DNA from: Allofrancisella frigidaquae
GTDB lineage: Bacteria; Pseudomonadota; Gammaproteobacteria; Francisellales; Francisellaceae
Assembly (NCBI RefSeq): GCF_012222825.1
Contig: NZ_CP038017.1
Coordinates: 1,550,001-1,614,000, forward strand
Reading direction: 5' to 3'
Length of the DNA: 64,000 bases
The number at the start of each line of letters is the position of its first letter. Position 1 is the first letter of the stretch. Shown here piece by piece: positions 18,701-27,515 of this stretch. The translations under genes were made by a program, and so were the position numbers. Below the pieces are notes generated by a model. The model made no database searches. It was not told where the DNA came from and saw nothing but the letters and a program-made list of their open reading frames with translations.

Positions 18701-19101
18701 ACTTTATGATCCCCAATTTAACAAGAAATTATATGTTATAAAACGTCGTTGTCTTGTAATAATAAAAATTAAACTGAACTTCGGTATCCCGCATTTTTAT
18801 TTAGCCAGAGATTTTTATTTTTCAAACGGTTTTATACACTTTGACATTTAACCATACACGCTAAAAACATTATTTTATATAAGGTATTTTTGATAGACAA
18901 TATCTTTTTTTAATAGAAACTGTGATAATAAGTGTTCGATAGATTTCATTATTAGTGTCATTTTAAGGGAAGAGGACTAGAGTTTTACTGTTATAACGTT
19001 AGATTCTGAAAATAGGTGTGCGTCTCCAGTAGTAAGAGAAAAATTAAACATCATTAGGATATAAGTACTCATTCTTTGCTACACTTTATGGCACTCCCAG
19101 C
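18701..19101. other. Intergenic region between the giant gene and the FYVE gene
   Basis: About 400 AT-rich bases. It should contain the promoter of the giant gene and the transcription end of the FYVE gene, both read leftward. I found no convincing -35/-10 pair, repeat, RNA gene or transposon end. Confidence 0.5.
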
Positions 19102-19851
19102 TCACTTAAAATCATTAATATCATCTAAGTATAGATTAATACAATTGGCACAAATTTTAACTTCTAGTAGGTTTTCATCCGTTTTTTTCTTTGAAGGAGT
19201 AAAGCTATTCTTTGTAGCTAGTCTGATGTGTTTATCAATTATATTTTTTCTAAAGGTACATCTATCACATATTGACTTACCACAAACCCTACAATGGTGC
19301 CTATGAAATAGTTTTAATTTTGTTTTTTTACAACACCTACAAATAGATGAATTTCTTTCCCATGCATATTTAGTTTGATCTTCATATATAAGATCAAATA
19401 TGTATAAGCTCAAATCACTATTAGTTTTTCTTAAAGTTAGTTCTGTAGTTTGAAATGAAATATGGGTATATATAAATAGTGGAGTAGGAGCACCATCACT
19501 ACGCAGCTCAATTACGTTATCTTGAACTATTACATTATATTCTTTTAGAAAAGCTGTTATTTTCTCAATATCTTCTACATAATATTTATCAACAGATCCT
19601 GGGATAATATAATAGTATTCCAATTTTTGGATATTTTTTTTAGATATCTTTTTATCTATAATGTCTAAATTTTTATATCCAAATCCGCCACACTGTAAGT
19701 GAGCAGCAAATAGAATGATCTCATCAGCATCTGTTTCATCTAAATAGCATATCAATAAAAATGCTACACAGGTGAATAAAGGTCCGATAGCTATAGAGCT
19801 CTCATTAGGGTTGCTTATATTTCTAAAAACGTATTCTCTGTCTATAACCAA
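19102..19851 (-). CDS. FYVE zinc-finger protein, candidate host-membrane-targeted effector
   Basis: The 249-aa protein has a C-terminal FYVE finger. Trp164 starts the WxxD-like motif (here WERN), Cys171/Cys174 form the first pair, RHHCRVCG (184-191) is the basic PI3P-binding motif with Cys187/Cys190, CDRC gives Cys195/Cys198, and KICANC gives Cys234/Cys237. All eight zinc ligands are present. FYVE domains bind phosphatidylinositol 3-phosphate on endosomes and autophagosomes and are typical of eukaryotes. Residues 20-56 (GPLFTCVAFLL through AAHLQCGG) resemble the Cys/His core of CNF1/CheD-type glutamine deamidases, with Cys28 and His51; this second call is tentative. There is no signal peptide. 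It sits alone at the end of the accessory block. Confidence 0.85.
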   Translation of the reverse strand: MVIDREYVFRNISNPNESSIAIGPLFTCVAFLLICYLDETDADEIILFAAHLQCGGFGYKNLDIIDKKISKKNIQKLEYYYIIPGSVDKYYVEDIEKITAFLKEYNVIVQDNVIELRSDGAPTPLFIYTHISFQTTELTLRKTNSDLSLYIFDLIYEDQTKYAWERNSSICRCCKKTKLKLFHRHHCRVCGKSICDRCTFRKNIIDKHIRLATKNSFTPSKKKTDENLLEVKICANCINLYLDDINDFK

Positions 19852-20099
19852 TATGTCGTCAAATTCTGATAGTAACTTTATAATTAATACTCCGCTAATT
19901 AGTTACTTATATAAAATACATTTTACCATATTTGGTAGCGATATAATTTATATTTTACAGCGATAGCTCCGCTTCGGAATTTAAATTACACACGGTAACA
20001 AATAAATACCTATAAATTCAAGAAAAGACTGGTTTTAAATATTCAACATTTACTTCTTTTTCGTTTAAAATAGTCACAAAAAGCCTAAAGAAGTAAAAT

Positions 20100-21461
20100 A
20101 TGGAAACGATATTAGCAAAAATTGTTGAAGCAAAAAGAAAATGGCTTTTTGCAAAAAAAAGATTATTTCCTCTAGAAATTTTTAAAAATGAAGTTGTCAA
20201 AACAGATAGGGATTTTTATAAAGCTTTGGAGTCTGAAAAAGCTGTATTTATATTAGAGTGCAAAAAAGGCTCACCTTCCAAAGGAATTATCCGTAAAAAG
20301 TTTAATCTTAATGAAATAGCTTCTGTATATAAAAATTATGCTAATGCTATCTCTGTACTTACAGATGAAGAATTTTTTATGGGAAGTTTTGCAAACTTAG
20401 AAATAGTTAGAAACCAAGTACAACAACCTATTTTGTGTAAAGATTTTATTATAGATGAATACCAAATATATTTAGCTAGATATTATAAGGCAGATGCTAT
20501 TTTATTAATGCTTTCTGTGCTTGGAGATCAAGAATATAAAAAATTAGCAAAAGTTGCTAATAGATTAAATATGGGTATCTTAACAGAAGTAAGTAATGAA
20601 GAGGAACTGCAAAGAGCTATAAATCTAAAAGCAAAAGTTATAGGTATAAATAATCGTAACCTTAGAGATTTATCTATAAATTTAAACACAACAAAAATAC
20701 TAGCCCCTAAAATACCAAAAGGAGCAATTATAATTTCTGAGTCAGGTATTTATAAAAACAAAGAGGTTAGAGATTTAAGAAATTATGCTGACGGTTTTCT
20801 TATCGGCAGCTCTCTTATGGGGGAACGTAACCTAGAACTTGCTGTAAGAAAGATTATCTATGGATTTAATAAAATTTGTGGTTTAACATCTGTAGAGAAT
20901 GCTCAAAAAGCATATGATGCAGGAGCTGTTTATGGAGGGTTAATTTTTGTAAAAGAATCTTCTCGTTTTATAAATTATGACATCGCTAAACAGATATCTA
21001 AAAAAGTTAGATTAAATTATGTAGGTGTGTTTTCTGATGCTGATATTAATGAAGTTGTAGATTTTGCTTATGGTTTAAAGTTAAACGCAGTCCAACTTCA
21101 TGGCAACGAAAACCAGCAATACATAGATAATTTAAAAGCTAAATTGCATAAAAATTGTCAGATCTGGAAAGCGTACGGTGTCGGTACAGAAATTCCGAAG
21201 TTTTTAGATAATGTTGATTACCATCTTTTAGATAGCCAAGTAAATGGTAAAAAAGGTGGCACAGGCAAAACTTTTGATTGGAATCTTATAAAGGATAGAA
21301 AAAGTATAATTTTATCTGGTGGTCTAAATTCTACAAATATAGCTAAAGCAATAGAGCTCAAATGTTCTGGATATGATATAAACTCAGGAGTAGAATCTAA
21401 AACTGGTGAAAAAGATGAGAAAAAATTACAAGAAGTTTTTGAAGTAATTAGAAATTATTAA
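20100..21461 (+). CDS. trpCF: Bifunctional indole-3-glycerol-phosphate synthase / phosphoribosylanthranilate isomerase
   Basis: The 453-aa protein is a TrpC-TrpF fusion. Residues 1-250 carry IGPS motifs: ECKKGSPSKG with the catalytic Lys, CKDFIIDEYQI, GINNRNL and SESGI. Residues about 256-453 carry PRAI motifs: KICGLTS with the catalytic Cys, YVGVFSDA, VQLHG and LLDSQVNGKKGGTGKTFDW with the catalytic Asp. It catalyses two consecutive steps of tryptophan synthesis in the cytosol. A short intergenic segment separates it from pyrC. No attenuator-like leader is obvious in the 248 bases upstream. Confidence 0.93.
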   Translation: METILAKIVEAKRKWLFAKKRLFPLEIFKNEVVKTDRDFYKALESEKAVFILECKKGSPSKGIIRKKFNLNEIASVYKNYANAISVLTDEEFFMGSFANLEIVRNQVQQPILCKDFIIDEYQIYLARYYKADAILLMLSVLGDQEYKKLAKVANRLNMGILTEVSNEEELQRAINLKAKVIGINNRNLRDLSINLNTTKILAPKIPKGAIIISESGIYKNKEVRDLRNYADGFLIGSSLMGERNLELAVRKIIYGFNKICGLTSVENAQKAYDAGAVYGGLIFVKESSRFINYDIAKQISKKVRLNYVGVFSDADINEVVDFAYGLKLNAVQLHGNENQQYIDNLKAKLHKNCQIWKAYGVGTEIPKFLDNVDYHLLDSQVNGKKGGTGKTFDWNLIKDRKSIILSGGLNSTNIAKAIELKCSGYDINSGVESKTGEKDEKKLQEVFEVIRNY

Positions 21462-21560
21462 AATCCTCCTTTGACTTACCATGTACGATATTTTTTTAAG
21501 CCTAGAGATTTATAACTTCGTTGATTATAATCTCCTTAGAACGTCAAAAGGAGATAAAAT

Positions 21561-22907
21561 ATGTCTACTCAAAGTTTACTTATTAAAAATGCTACCGTTG
21601 TAAATGAAGGAAAAATTTTTAAATCTGACATTTTCATCGAAAATGGCAAAATAACGCAGATTAATAGTGATATAAATAAAAACGCTGATAAGGTTATAGA
21701 CGCTACAGGCCTTCATTTATTACCCGGAATGATTGATGATCAGGTACACTTTAGAGAGCCTGGTTTAATGTATAAAGCAGATATAGAATCTGAGTCACGA
21801 GCAGCTGTAATGGGAGGTATTACCTCTTATATGGAGATGCCAAACGTTAATCCAGCCACCACAGTTGTAGAGAGATTAGCTGAGAAAAAAGAACGAGCAT
21901 CTCAACGTTCACATGCAAATTACGCTTTTTATTTAGGAGCTACGAATAACAATGTCGATGAGCTTAAGCGCTTAAAACCAAATGATGCCTGTGGAATCAA
22001 AATTTTTATGGGCGCTTCCACTGGTGATATGTTAGTAGATAACCAACAAACATTAGAAGGATTTTTTGCTAATAGTCCTTTACTAATAGTGACTCACTGT
22101 GAAGATACACCTATGATTAAAGCAAATGAAGATAAAGCCCGTGAAAAATATGGTGAAAACGTACCATTTGACTTGCATCCTGATATTCGTTCACGTGAAG
22201 CTTGCTTTAAATCGTCACAATTAGCGGTGTCTTTAGCTAAAAAATATAACTCTCGTTTGCATGTTTTACATTTAACTACAGCTGAGGAAATGATTCATTT
22301 CAATAATGAGTTACCACTAGAACAAAAGCGAATTACAGCTGAAGTTTGTGCTCATCATTTATTTTTCTCACGTAAAGATTACGCTGAAAAAGGAGCTTTA
22401 ATTAAATGTAATCCAGCTATAAAAGAAGAAACTGACCGTTTAGCTCTTCTAGAAGCAGTTAAAAATGACGTGATAGACGTGATAGCTACAGATCATGCTC
22501 CGCACACTTGGGAAGAAAAGCAAGGGACATATTTTAAAGCACCAGCTGGTTTACCATTAGTTGAGCAAGCACTTATTTCGGTTTTAGAGCATTATCACAA
22601 AGGTTTCTTAACACTTGAACAAGTGGTACAAAAAACGGCTCACGCTCCTGCTATAGTGTATAAAGTTAAAGATCGTGGTTTTATTAGAGAAGGTTATATG
22701 GCTGATTTAGTGTTAGTTGATTTGAATAATCCGCATACAGTAACTGATGAATGTTGTCATTATAAATGTGGTTGGACACCTTTTGCAGGTTATACATTTA
22801 AGTCAAGAATCCATTCAACTATCGTAAATGGCATATTAAAATACCATCAAGGAAAAATAGTAAGTGATAAGAAAGGTCTAGCTTTAGAGTTTGATCATGC
22901 ATTTTAA
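21561..22907 (+). CDS. pyrC: Dihydroorotase (class I)
   Basis: The 448-aa amidohydrolase starts after a good AAAGGAG site. Metal-binding motifs are in order: DDQVHFREPG (about residues 56-65), GIKIFMGAS with the carbamylated Lys, THCED, HVLHLTTAEE and ATDHAPHTWEEK with the catalytic Asp. The length and HFREPG form mark class I dihydroorotase, the third step of de novo pyrimidine synthesis. Allantoinase is a related alternative, but the pyrF/pyrD-like neighbours favour dihydroorotase. Confidence 0.9.
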   Translation: MSTQSLLIKNATVVNEGKIFKSDIFIENGKITQINSDINKNADKVIDATGLHLLPGMIDDQVHFREPGLMYKADIESESRAAVMGGITSYMEMPNVNPATTVVERLAEKKERASQRSHANYAFYLGATNNNVDELKRLKPNDACGIKIFMGASTGDMLVDNQQTLEGFFANSPLLIVTHCEDTPMIKANEDKAREKYGENVPFDLHPDIRSREACFKSSQLAVSLAKKYNSRLHVLHLTTAEEMIHFNNELPLEQKRITAEVCAHHLFFSRKDYAEKGALIKCNPAIKEETDRLALLEAVKNDVIDVIATDHAPHTWEEKQGTYFKAPAGLPLVEQALISVLEHYHKGFLTLEQVVQKTAHAPAIVYKVKDRGFIREGYMADLVLVDLNNPHTVTDECCHYKCGWTPFAGYTFKSRIHSTIVNGILKYHQGKIVSDKKGLALEFDHAF

Positions 22908-23167
22908 CTACGACTGTATAAAGATAATGGTTATTTATAGCTAATCCCAAAAAGCGGTATCCAAAGGAAAGGTAAAACTCAGTAACTTAGTTTTGGTGAC
23001 AACTTTGGTGATTTGAGTGACTGCAAAATATAGTCATATTAATTATATCTATGTGTGTTTATAGATATTTAATAAATTTTTTATAAAAACCCATTTAGTT
23101 ATATTCAACAAGGTTTGCTATACTAATACAAAATACTAGTTTAGTAACTAACTTTAAGAAGAATTAT

Positions 23168-23797
23168 ATGAAAATAATGTTTTCAGCTGATGGTATTTCT
23201 AAATTTGATTTAGAAAAGACAGCCATTATTTCAAAGTATGTTGACTGTATAAAAATAGGTCATATTTTATGTTCTACTCTTTCTTTTAAAGAAATTCATG
23301 AACTTGTAGGCGATAAAGATATATTTTTAGATTTTAAGCTACACGATATTCCAAATACTGTTAAAACAGCCATTGAAAATTATTCAAAAGCTATTCCAAA
23401 CTTTAAATATTTTACTTTTCATGGTACAGCTAGTGATGAGATGGTAAAAGCAGCTCTTAGTGCAGATACACAGGCTACTCCTTTAGCAGTGATTACACTA
23501 AGTAGTGATGCTAATTTTGATAAACAAGATAGTTTAGCTAAGTTTGAAAGATGCGTGAATTTAGGTGTGGAAAACTTTATATGTCATCCACATTTAGTTA
23601 CAGATGTAAAAGCAAAATTTGGTAATAAAATTAAGTTATATGTACCAGGTGTTAGACTTGAGTCAGACTCTAAAGATGATCATTTTAATGCTTTAACTCC
23701 GCAAAAAGCTAAAGAGTTGGGTGTAGATTATATAATCGTTGGTAGACCATTACTAAAAGCTGATAATATCGTGGCTAAATTACAAGAGTTTATATAA
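23168..23797 (+). CDS. pyrF: Orotidine 5'-phosphate decarboxylase
   Basis: The 209-aa TIM-barrel protein contains the diagnostic DFKLHDIPNTV motif (about residues 56-66) with the catalytic Asp/Lys/Asp network. C-terminal VPGVRLES and DYIIVGRPLLKADN form the phosphate-binding loops. It makes UMP from OMP. The downstream pyrD-like gene starts 5 bases after its stop, so the two are surely co-transcribed. Confidence 0.94.
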   Translation: MKIMFSADGISKFDLEKTAIISKYVDCIKIGHILCSTLSFKEIHELVGDKDIFLDFKLHDIPNTVKTAIENYSKAIPNFKYFTFHGTASDEMVKAALSADTQATPLAVITLSSDANFDKQDSLAKFERCVNLGVENFICHPHLVTDVKAKFGNKIKLYVPGVRLESDSKDDHFNALTPQKAKELGVDYIIVGRPLLKADNIVAKLQEFI

Positions 23798-23802
23798 AAA
23801 TT

Positions 23803-24534
23803 ATGCAAAACAAAACTTTAAAGAAGATAATAATCTCTCCACCCTTTGGGAAGTATATTAAATTTAAAGAAACCTCTAATGTATATGGATCTTTTACAGT
23901 AAATAGACGTTGGGGCCTTATAAAACAAGCTATAAAGACTATTCGCAAAATAGAAAAAAATGCTTGGCGTAATAAAATTGGTTTACGTAATCCTGGTTTA
24001 GCAAATACAAATCCACCCAAAAGATCGCAAGATATTATTTCATTAGCTGCATTAGAAATAGCAGACTGGCATAGTTTTGCAGCAACTTTAAAAACACAAA
24101 AGTTTGCTAATCATAAAAACATAGAAATTAATATTGGTTGTCCTAATGCTAGTATTGTTGATTTTCCTGCTGAGCTTGCCTATCTATTTGAGGGTAGAAA
24201 TATATCTATCAAAATGCCACCAACTATAAATATTAATGCTAAGATAAAAGAGTATGTAGCTGTTGGAATAACAACGTTTCATCTTTGTAATACAATCCCT
24301 ACAGAGAAAGGTGGTATATCAGGCTACCCTTTGCAGAAATATACCCTACCAGCTATAAAAGCAGCTAGAGAAGAGTTTGGCGATAATATAACCATAATTG
24401 GCGGCGGCGGGATATACACTCTAGAAGATGCCCAAAAATACCTAGATGCTGGGGCTGATCATTTATCTCTAAGTACTGTTTTATTTAATCCTGTTAAAGC
24501 AAGGAAACTTGTAAAAAGGTTATTGTGTATCTAA
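23803..24534 (+). CDS. pyrD: Dihydroorotate dehydrogenase-like flavoprotein (short)
   Basis: The 243-aa protein keeps the FMN-barrel features of the DHOD family: a GLRNPGL segment near residue 65, NIGCPNAS near residue 109, SIKMPP, HLCNTIPTEKGGISG, and the phosphate-binding IIGGGGIYTLEDA and GADHLSLST motifs. Bacterial PyrD proteins are usually above 300 residues, so this is a short member. It directly follows pyrF, which supports a role in pyrimidine synthesis. A related FMN oxidoreductase is the main alternative. Confidence 0.7.
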   Translation: MQNKTLKKIIISPPFGKYIKFKETSNVYGSFTVNRRWGLIKQAIKTIRKIEKNAWRNKIGLRNPGLANTNPPKRSQDIISLAALEIADWHSFAATLKTQKFANHKNIEINIGCPNASIVDFPAELAYLFEGRNISIKMPPTININAKIKEYVAVGITTFHLCNTIPTEKGGISGYPLQKYTLPAIKAAREEFGDNITIIGGGGIYTLEDAQKYLDAGADHLSLSTVLFNPVKARKLVKRLLCI

Positions 24535-24536
24535 TA

Positions 24537-24713
24537 ACTAAGGAGACTATTTTGTATTCGACATAAGCTTACCTGCTGCATTCTGCTCGGCTACTAAATT
24601 AGTTTTAAATAAGTTTTTGTAATAAATAAAGTTGTATATAAGTAATATATTATTAAAAAATTTTTTCATTACTTTAAAATAAAAATAATACACCGTAAAA
24701 TAGTCTCCTTAGT
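24537..24713. repeat. 177-bp element with 17-bp perfect terminal inverted repeats (MITE-like)
   Basis: ACTAAGGAGACTATTTT at 24537-24553 is repeated in perfect inverted form at 24697-24713. The 143 bases between are extremely AT-rich and hold no gene. It fills the gap between the pyrD-like gene and the 449-aa orphan. The size, inverted ends and lack of coding suggest a miniature inverted-repeat transposable element. A long-range transcript hairpin that merely ends pyrD transcription is the alternative. Confidence 0.5.
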
Positions 24714-24739
24714 AGTTTAGTTATTGCGTAAAAAAGTAT

Positions 24740-26089
24740 ATGGATTTAAAAGACAACTTTAACCTTGGTGATTTAATTTATGGCATGGCCGGTATAAGAA
24801 TAGGTGTATTGAAGCATCTATCTAGAACAGAAAGTCAATATATAAAAACATACCCCCATCTATCTGATCAATATAATGCACTAATAGGTATAGGAGGTAA
24901 GAAAACTGCGTTAACATTTCACAACTTATTTCTACAAATATATAACTTTTTTGGCAGAGAGAAAAACAAATTTAAATTAGCCAATTTTGAGAATTTCCTC
25001 GATTTTGATAAAAATATGGATGATCCATTGATTAAAACATACCTTTCGAGAAGACCCGATGAAATGTATTCTTATAAGGAATATGCTACTGATTGGGCCA
25101 AAGCTATTGGTAAATATCCACAGAAATTTAACGAGAGTGCGCTCAATCTAAGCGCTGATATTTATCACTTAATTATAAGTTTCCTTTGCAGACAAAATAT
25201 ATCACGCTTTATAAAGAAAAACAGGAAAATACATTTTATTTTAGAGGGTATAAATCTAAAACCATATACCACCAATGTGCCTCTTACTTTTAGCCATATA
25301 GACCTGAATGAGAATATGCTTAAAAACCAATATTATATAGATAAGATTAAGAAATTAATTGGTGATATATCTATACAAATACCTAGTACCACACTTGATG
25401 AACTAATAGAATGTTACCGTCTTTACAACCTAGATTATACATATAGAAAGAACATTAAATTCTATAAGGTAAAACGCTACAAACATCACGTAGTAGGATG
25501 TGTAGAGTCGCTTCCTCCATGGATATCTAATAAAGATCAATGGCATACATTGTTGTTAGAGCTTCATAACTCTGAAATTAGAAATAGAAATATATTAATA
25601 GAGGCTACTATAGTTTGCTTTAATAACTATATAAAAAAGCAAATAGGGTCAAAAGAAGAAGATGCATATGTTAGAAAGTTTGTTACTGACATGGTTGCCA
25701 TATATATAACCTCAGGCAGTCTTTTAAGTGCACATAAATGTATTTATCAGCTAATATGTGATTATGACAAGTACACTCCTAAAAAATGTTTTTTTGCTGA
25801 AATGTTATTTGAGTATTTATGGAGATATAAAGAAAATTTTTTATATTTATTTAGAGGTGTCGCTAACTTTAGTATACGAAAACCTGGTTCCCCAATATGT
25901 CAAAATATGTATAATATTTTTACTAATATAAGGTATCTAAAAAAACGTGATTTTAGATTTAGTATAAAAGAAAAACCAAAAGATGATTTTTACATGGGTC
26001 TTCGTTCAAAACGATACCTTGAAAATAATTTAATAGATAATAATTATAGTAATTTAGGATACTACTCGGATAGTAATGGTTTTATTTAG
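24740..26089 (+). CDS. Unknown 449-aa protein, C-terminus altered by IS insertion
   Basis: The protein is basic, helical and rich in Tyr, Asn and Lys, without a signal peptide or a clear membrane span. I recognise no family. Its stop codon TAG uses the last two bases of the 8-bp target duplication and the first base of the IS element at 26089. Reading across the right junction instead continues in frame as Tyr-Ala-Lys-Pro-Asn-stop, so the pre-insertion protein was about five residues longer. The gene is therefore probably intact in function. It sits between the pyrimidine genes and the T6SS locus, so an effector or immunity role is conceivable but unsupported. Confidence 0.6.
   Translation: MDLKDNFNLGDLIYGMAGIRIGVLKHLSRTESQYIKTYPHLSDQYNALIGIGGKKTALTFHNLFLQIYNFFGREKNKFKLANFENFLDFDKNMDDPLIKTYLSRRPDEMYSYKEYATDWAKAIGKYPQKFNESALNLSADIYHLIISFLCRQNISRFIKKNRKIHFILEGINLKPYTTNVPLTFSHIDLNENMLKNQYYIDKIKKLIGDISIQIPSTTLDELIECYRLYNLDYTYRKNIKFYKVKRYKHHVVGCVESLPPWISNKDQWHTLLLELHNSEIRNRNILIEATIVCFNNYIKKQIGSKEEDAYVRKFVTDMVAIYITSGSLLSAHKCIYQLICDYDKYTPKKCFFAEMLFEYLWRYKENFLYLFRGVANFSIRKPGSPICQNMYNIFTNIRYLKKRDFRFSIKEKPKDDFYMGLRSKRYLENNLIDNNYSNLGYYSDSNGFI
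26081..26088. repeat. Target-site duplication, left copy
   Basis: TTTATTTA at 26081-26088 immediately before the IS is repeated exactly at 27429-27436 immediately after it. An 8-bp duplication is typical of the IS256 family and shows that this copy inserted by itself and has not recombined since. Confidence 0.9.
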
Positions 26090-27428
26090 AGCCTTTCCAC
26101 TTAACTGTGTAAATTCACTTACATGAATCTCTGAATTCTATGCTCAAACTCGATAGCGAAATAAGGCATAGCCTCATTCCAATATTTAACAGGCATAGAC
26201 CATTTTTTAGTCAAATAATCTATAGCCAAGTACAAAGATTTGAAAACAGAGTCATCTTTAGGAAATAGCTTTTTATTCTTAATGACTTTCCTAAACTGGC
26301 TATTAAGCGATTCAATCGCATTAGTAGTGTAAATAACTTTACGAATTTTTGGAGGATATTGCAAGAATACAGTTAAATTATCCCAATTATTTATCCATGA
26401 CTTTGAAATTAAAGGATATTTAGTATCATATTTATTTGCAAAGTTATCAAGCTCAGATTGAGCTATTGCAATGGTATCAGCATCATATATTTTCTTTAAC
26501 TCTCTAGCTACCTCTTTCTTGTCTTTATATGGCACATACTTAAGACTATTACGAATTTGATGAACGATACAAAGCTGATGCTTTGTCTCAGGGTATATAG
26601 CTTGTATAGCATCAGACATGCCTTTTAAATTATCAGTACATGCTATAAATATATCCTGTAAGCCTCTATTCTTTAATTCAGTAAAAACACTAAGCCAATA
26701 TTTAGCACCTTCATTTTGACTGATCCAAAGACCTAATACATCCTTATGACCAGTTAACGATATGCCAAGAGCCACATACACAGCTTTATTAATAATATGC
26801 TTGTCTTCTCTAACTTTAACGACTATACAGTCAAAAAACACTATTGGATAAACTGACTCTAAAGGTCTATTTTGCCATGCTTTAACATCATCAATAATAG
26901 CTTCTGTAACATCACTTATAAAGCTTGTACTTATCTTTGTATCATATAACTCAAATAACTGTTGTTGGATATCTGTAGTACTCATACCTTTAGCATACAA
27001 AGATATAATTTTTTGGTCTAAGCCGTTTATCTTGGTGACTCTTTTGGGAACTATTTGAGGTTCAAAGTCACTATCTCTATCTCGTGGAACTGATATTTCC
27101 AAATTACCTGTGTCTGTAGCTAATGTCTTGTTACTATAGCCATTCCTAGCATTTGATGAATTAGTCCTTTGGTGTTTTGAATAACCAAGATGACTATTCA
27201 TTTCTGCATCTAGTGCTTTTTCTAATAATCGTTTTGTTAGTTGCTTTAGCAAACCATCTTTCTCAAACATTTGATTAATATCAACACCTGAATCTATTAT
27301 TTGATCTGCAATAGCTGTGTAAATATCTTCTGACTTCTTATTCTTAGACATTGTTTCTATCCTTAATATTTCGCTAGAAATAATCTAGCAGGTTAATTAA
27401 GAATTTACACATTTATTTGGAAAGTCCC
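26089..27428 (-). mobile_element. IS256-family insertion sequence, copy 1 (1340 bp)
   Basis: The element is bounded by imperfect inverted repeats of 28 bp with 23 matches (left GAGCCTTTCC..., right complement GGGACTTTCC..., both ending GTGTAAATTC). It is flanked by the 8-bp duplication TTTATTTA. It contains one transposase gene read leftward. A second copy with the same ends and an identical transposase lies at 52173-53512. This copy sits just outside the vgrG end of the T6SS locus. Confidence 0.93.
26119..27351 (-). CDS. IS256-family (mutator-type) transposase
   Basis: The 410-aa protein shows the IS256 DDE layout: FFDCIVVKVRED with the first Asp (about residue 174), ACTDNLKGMSDAI with the second Asp (about 240), the QLCIVHQIRNSLK signature helix, and TTNAIESLNSQFRK with the catalytic Glu (about 346). 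The N-terminal half has the usual mutator segments (RNGYSNKTL, VPRDRD). Length is typical and the frame is intact, so the element is probably active. Confidence 0.95.
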   Translation of the reverse strand: MSKNKKSEDIYTAIADQIIDSGVDINQMFEKDGLLKQLTKRLLEKALDAEMNSHLGYSKHQRTNSSNARNGYSNKTLATDTGNLEISVPRDRDSDFEPQIVPKRVTKINGLDQKIISLYAKGMSTTDIQQQLFELYDTKISTSFISDVTEAIIDDVKAWQNRPLESVYPIVFFDCIVVKVREDKHIINKAVYVALGISLTGHKDVLGLWISQNEGAKYWLSVFTELKNRGLQDIFIACTDNLKGMSDAIQAIYPETKHQLCIVHQIRNSLKYVPYKDKKEVARELKKIYDADTIAIAQSELDNFANKYDTKYPLISKSWINNWDNLTVFLQYPPKIRKVIYTTNAIESLNSQFRKVIKNKKLFPKDDSVFKSLYLAIDYLTKKWSMPVKYWNEAMPYFAIEFEHRIQRFM

Positions 27429-27515
27429 TTTATTTACGCTAAGCCAAATTAATTTTTTATAACTTTTGTTAAAAATTTAAGAATATTGTATTTGCAACTA
27501 TTTTTTTCAAACGAA

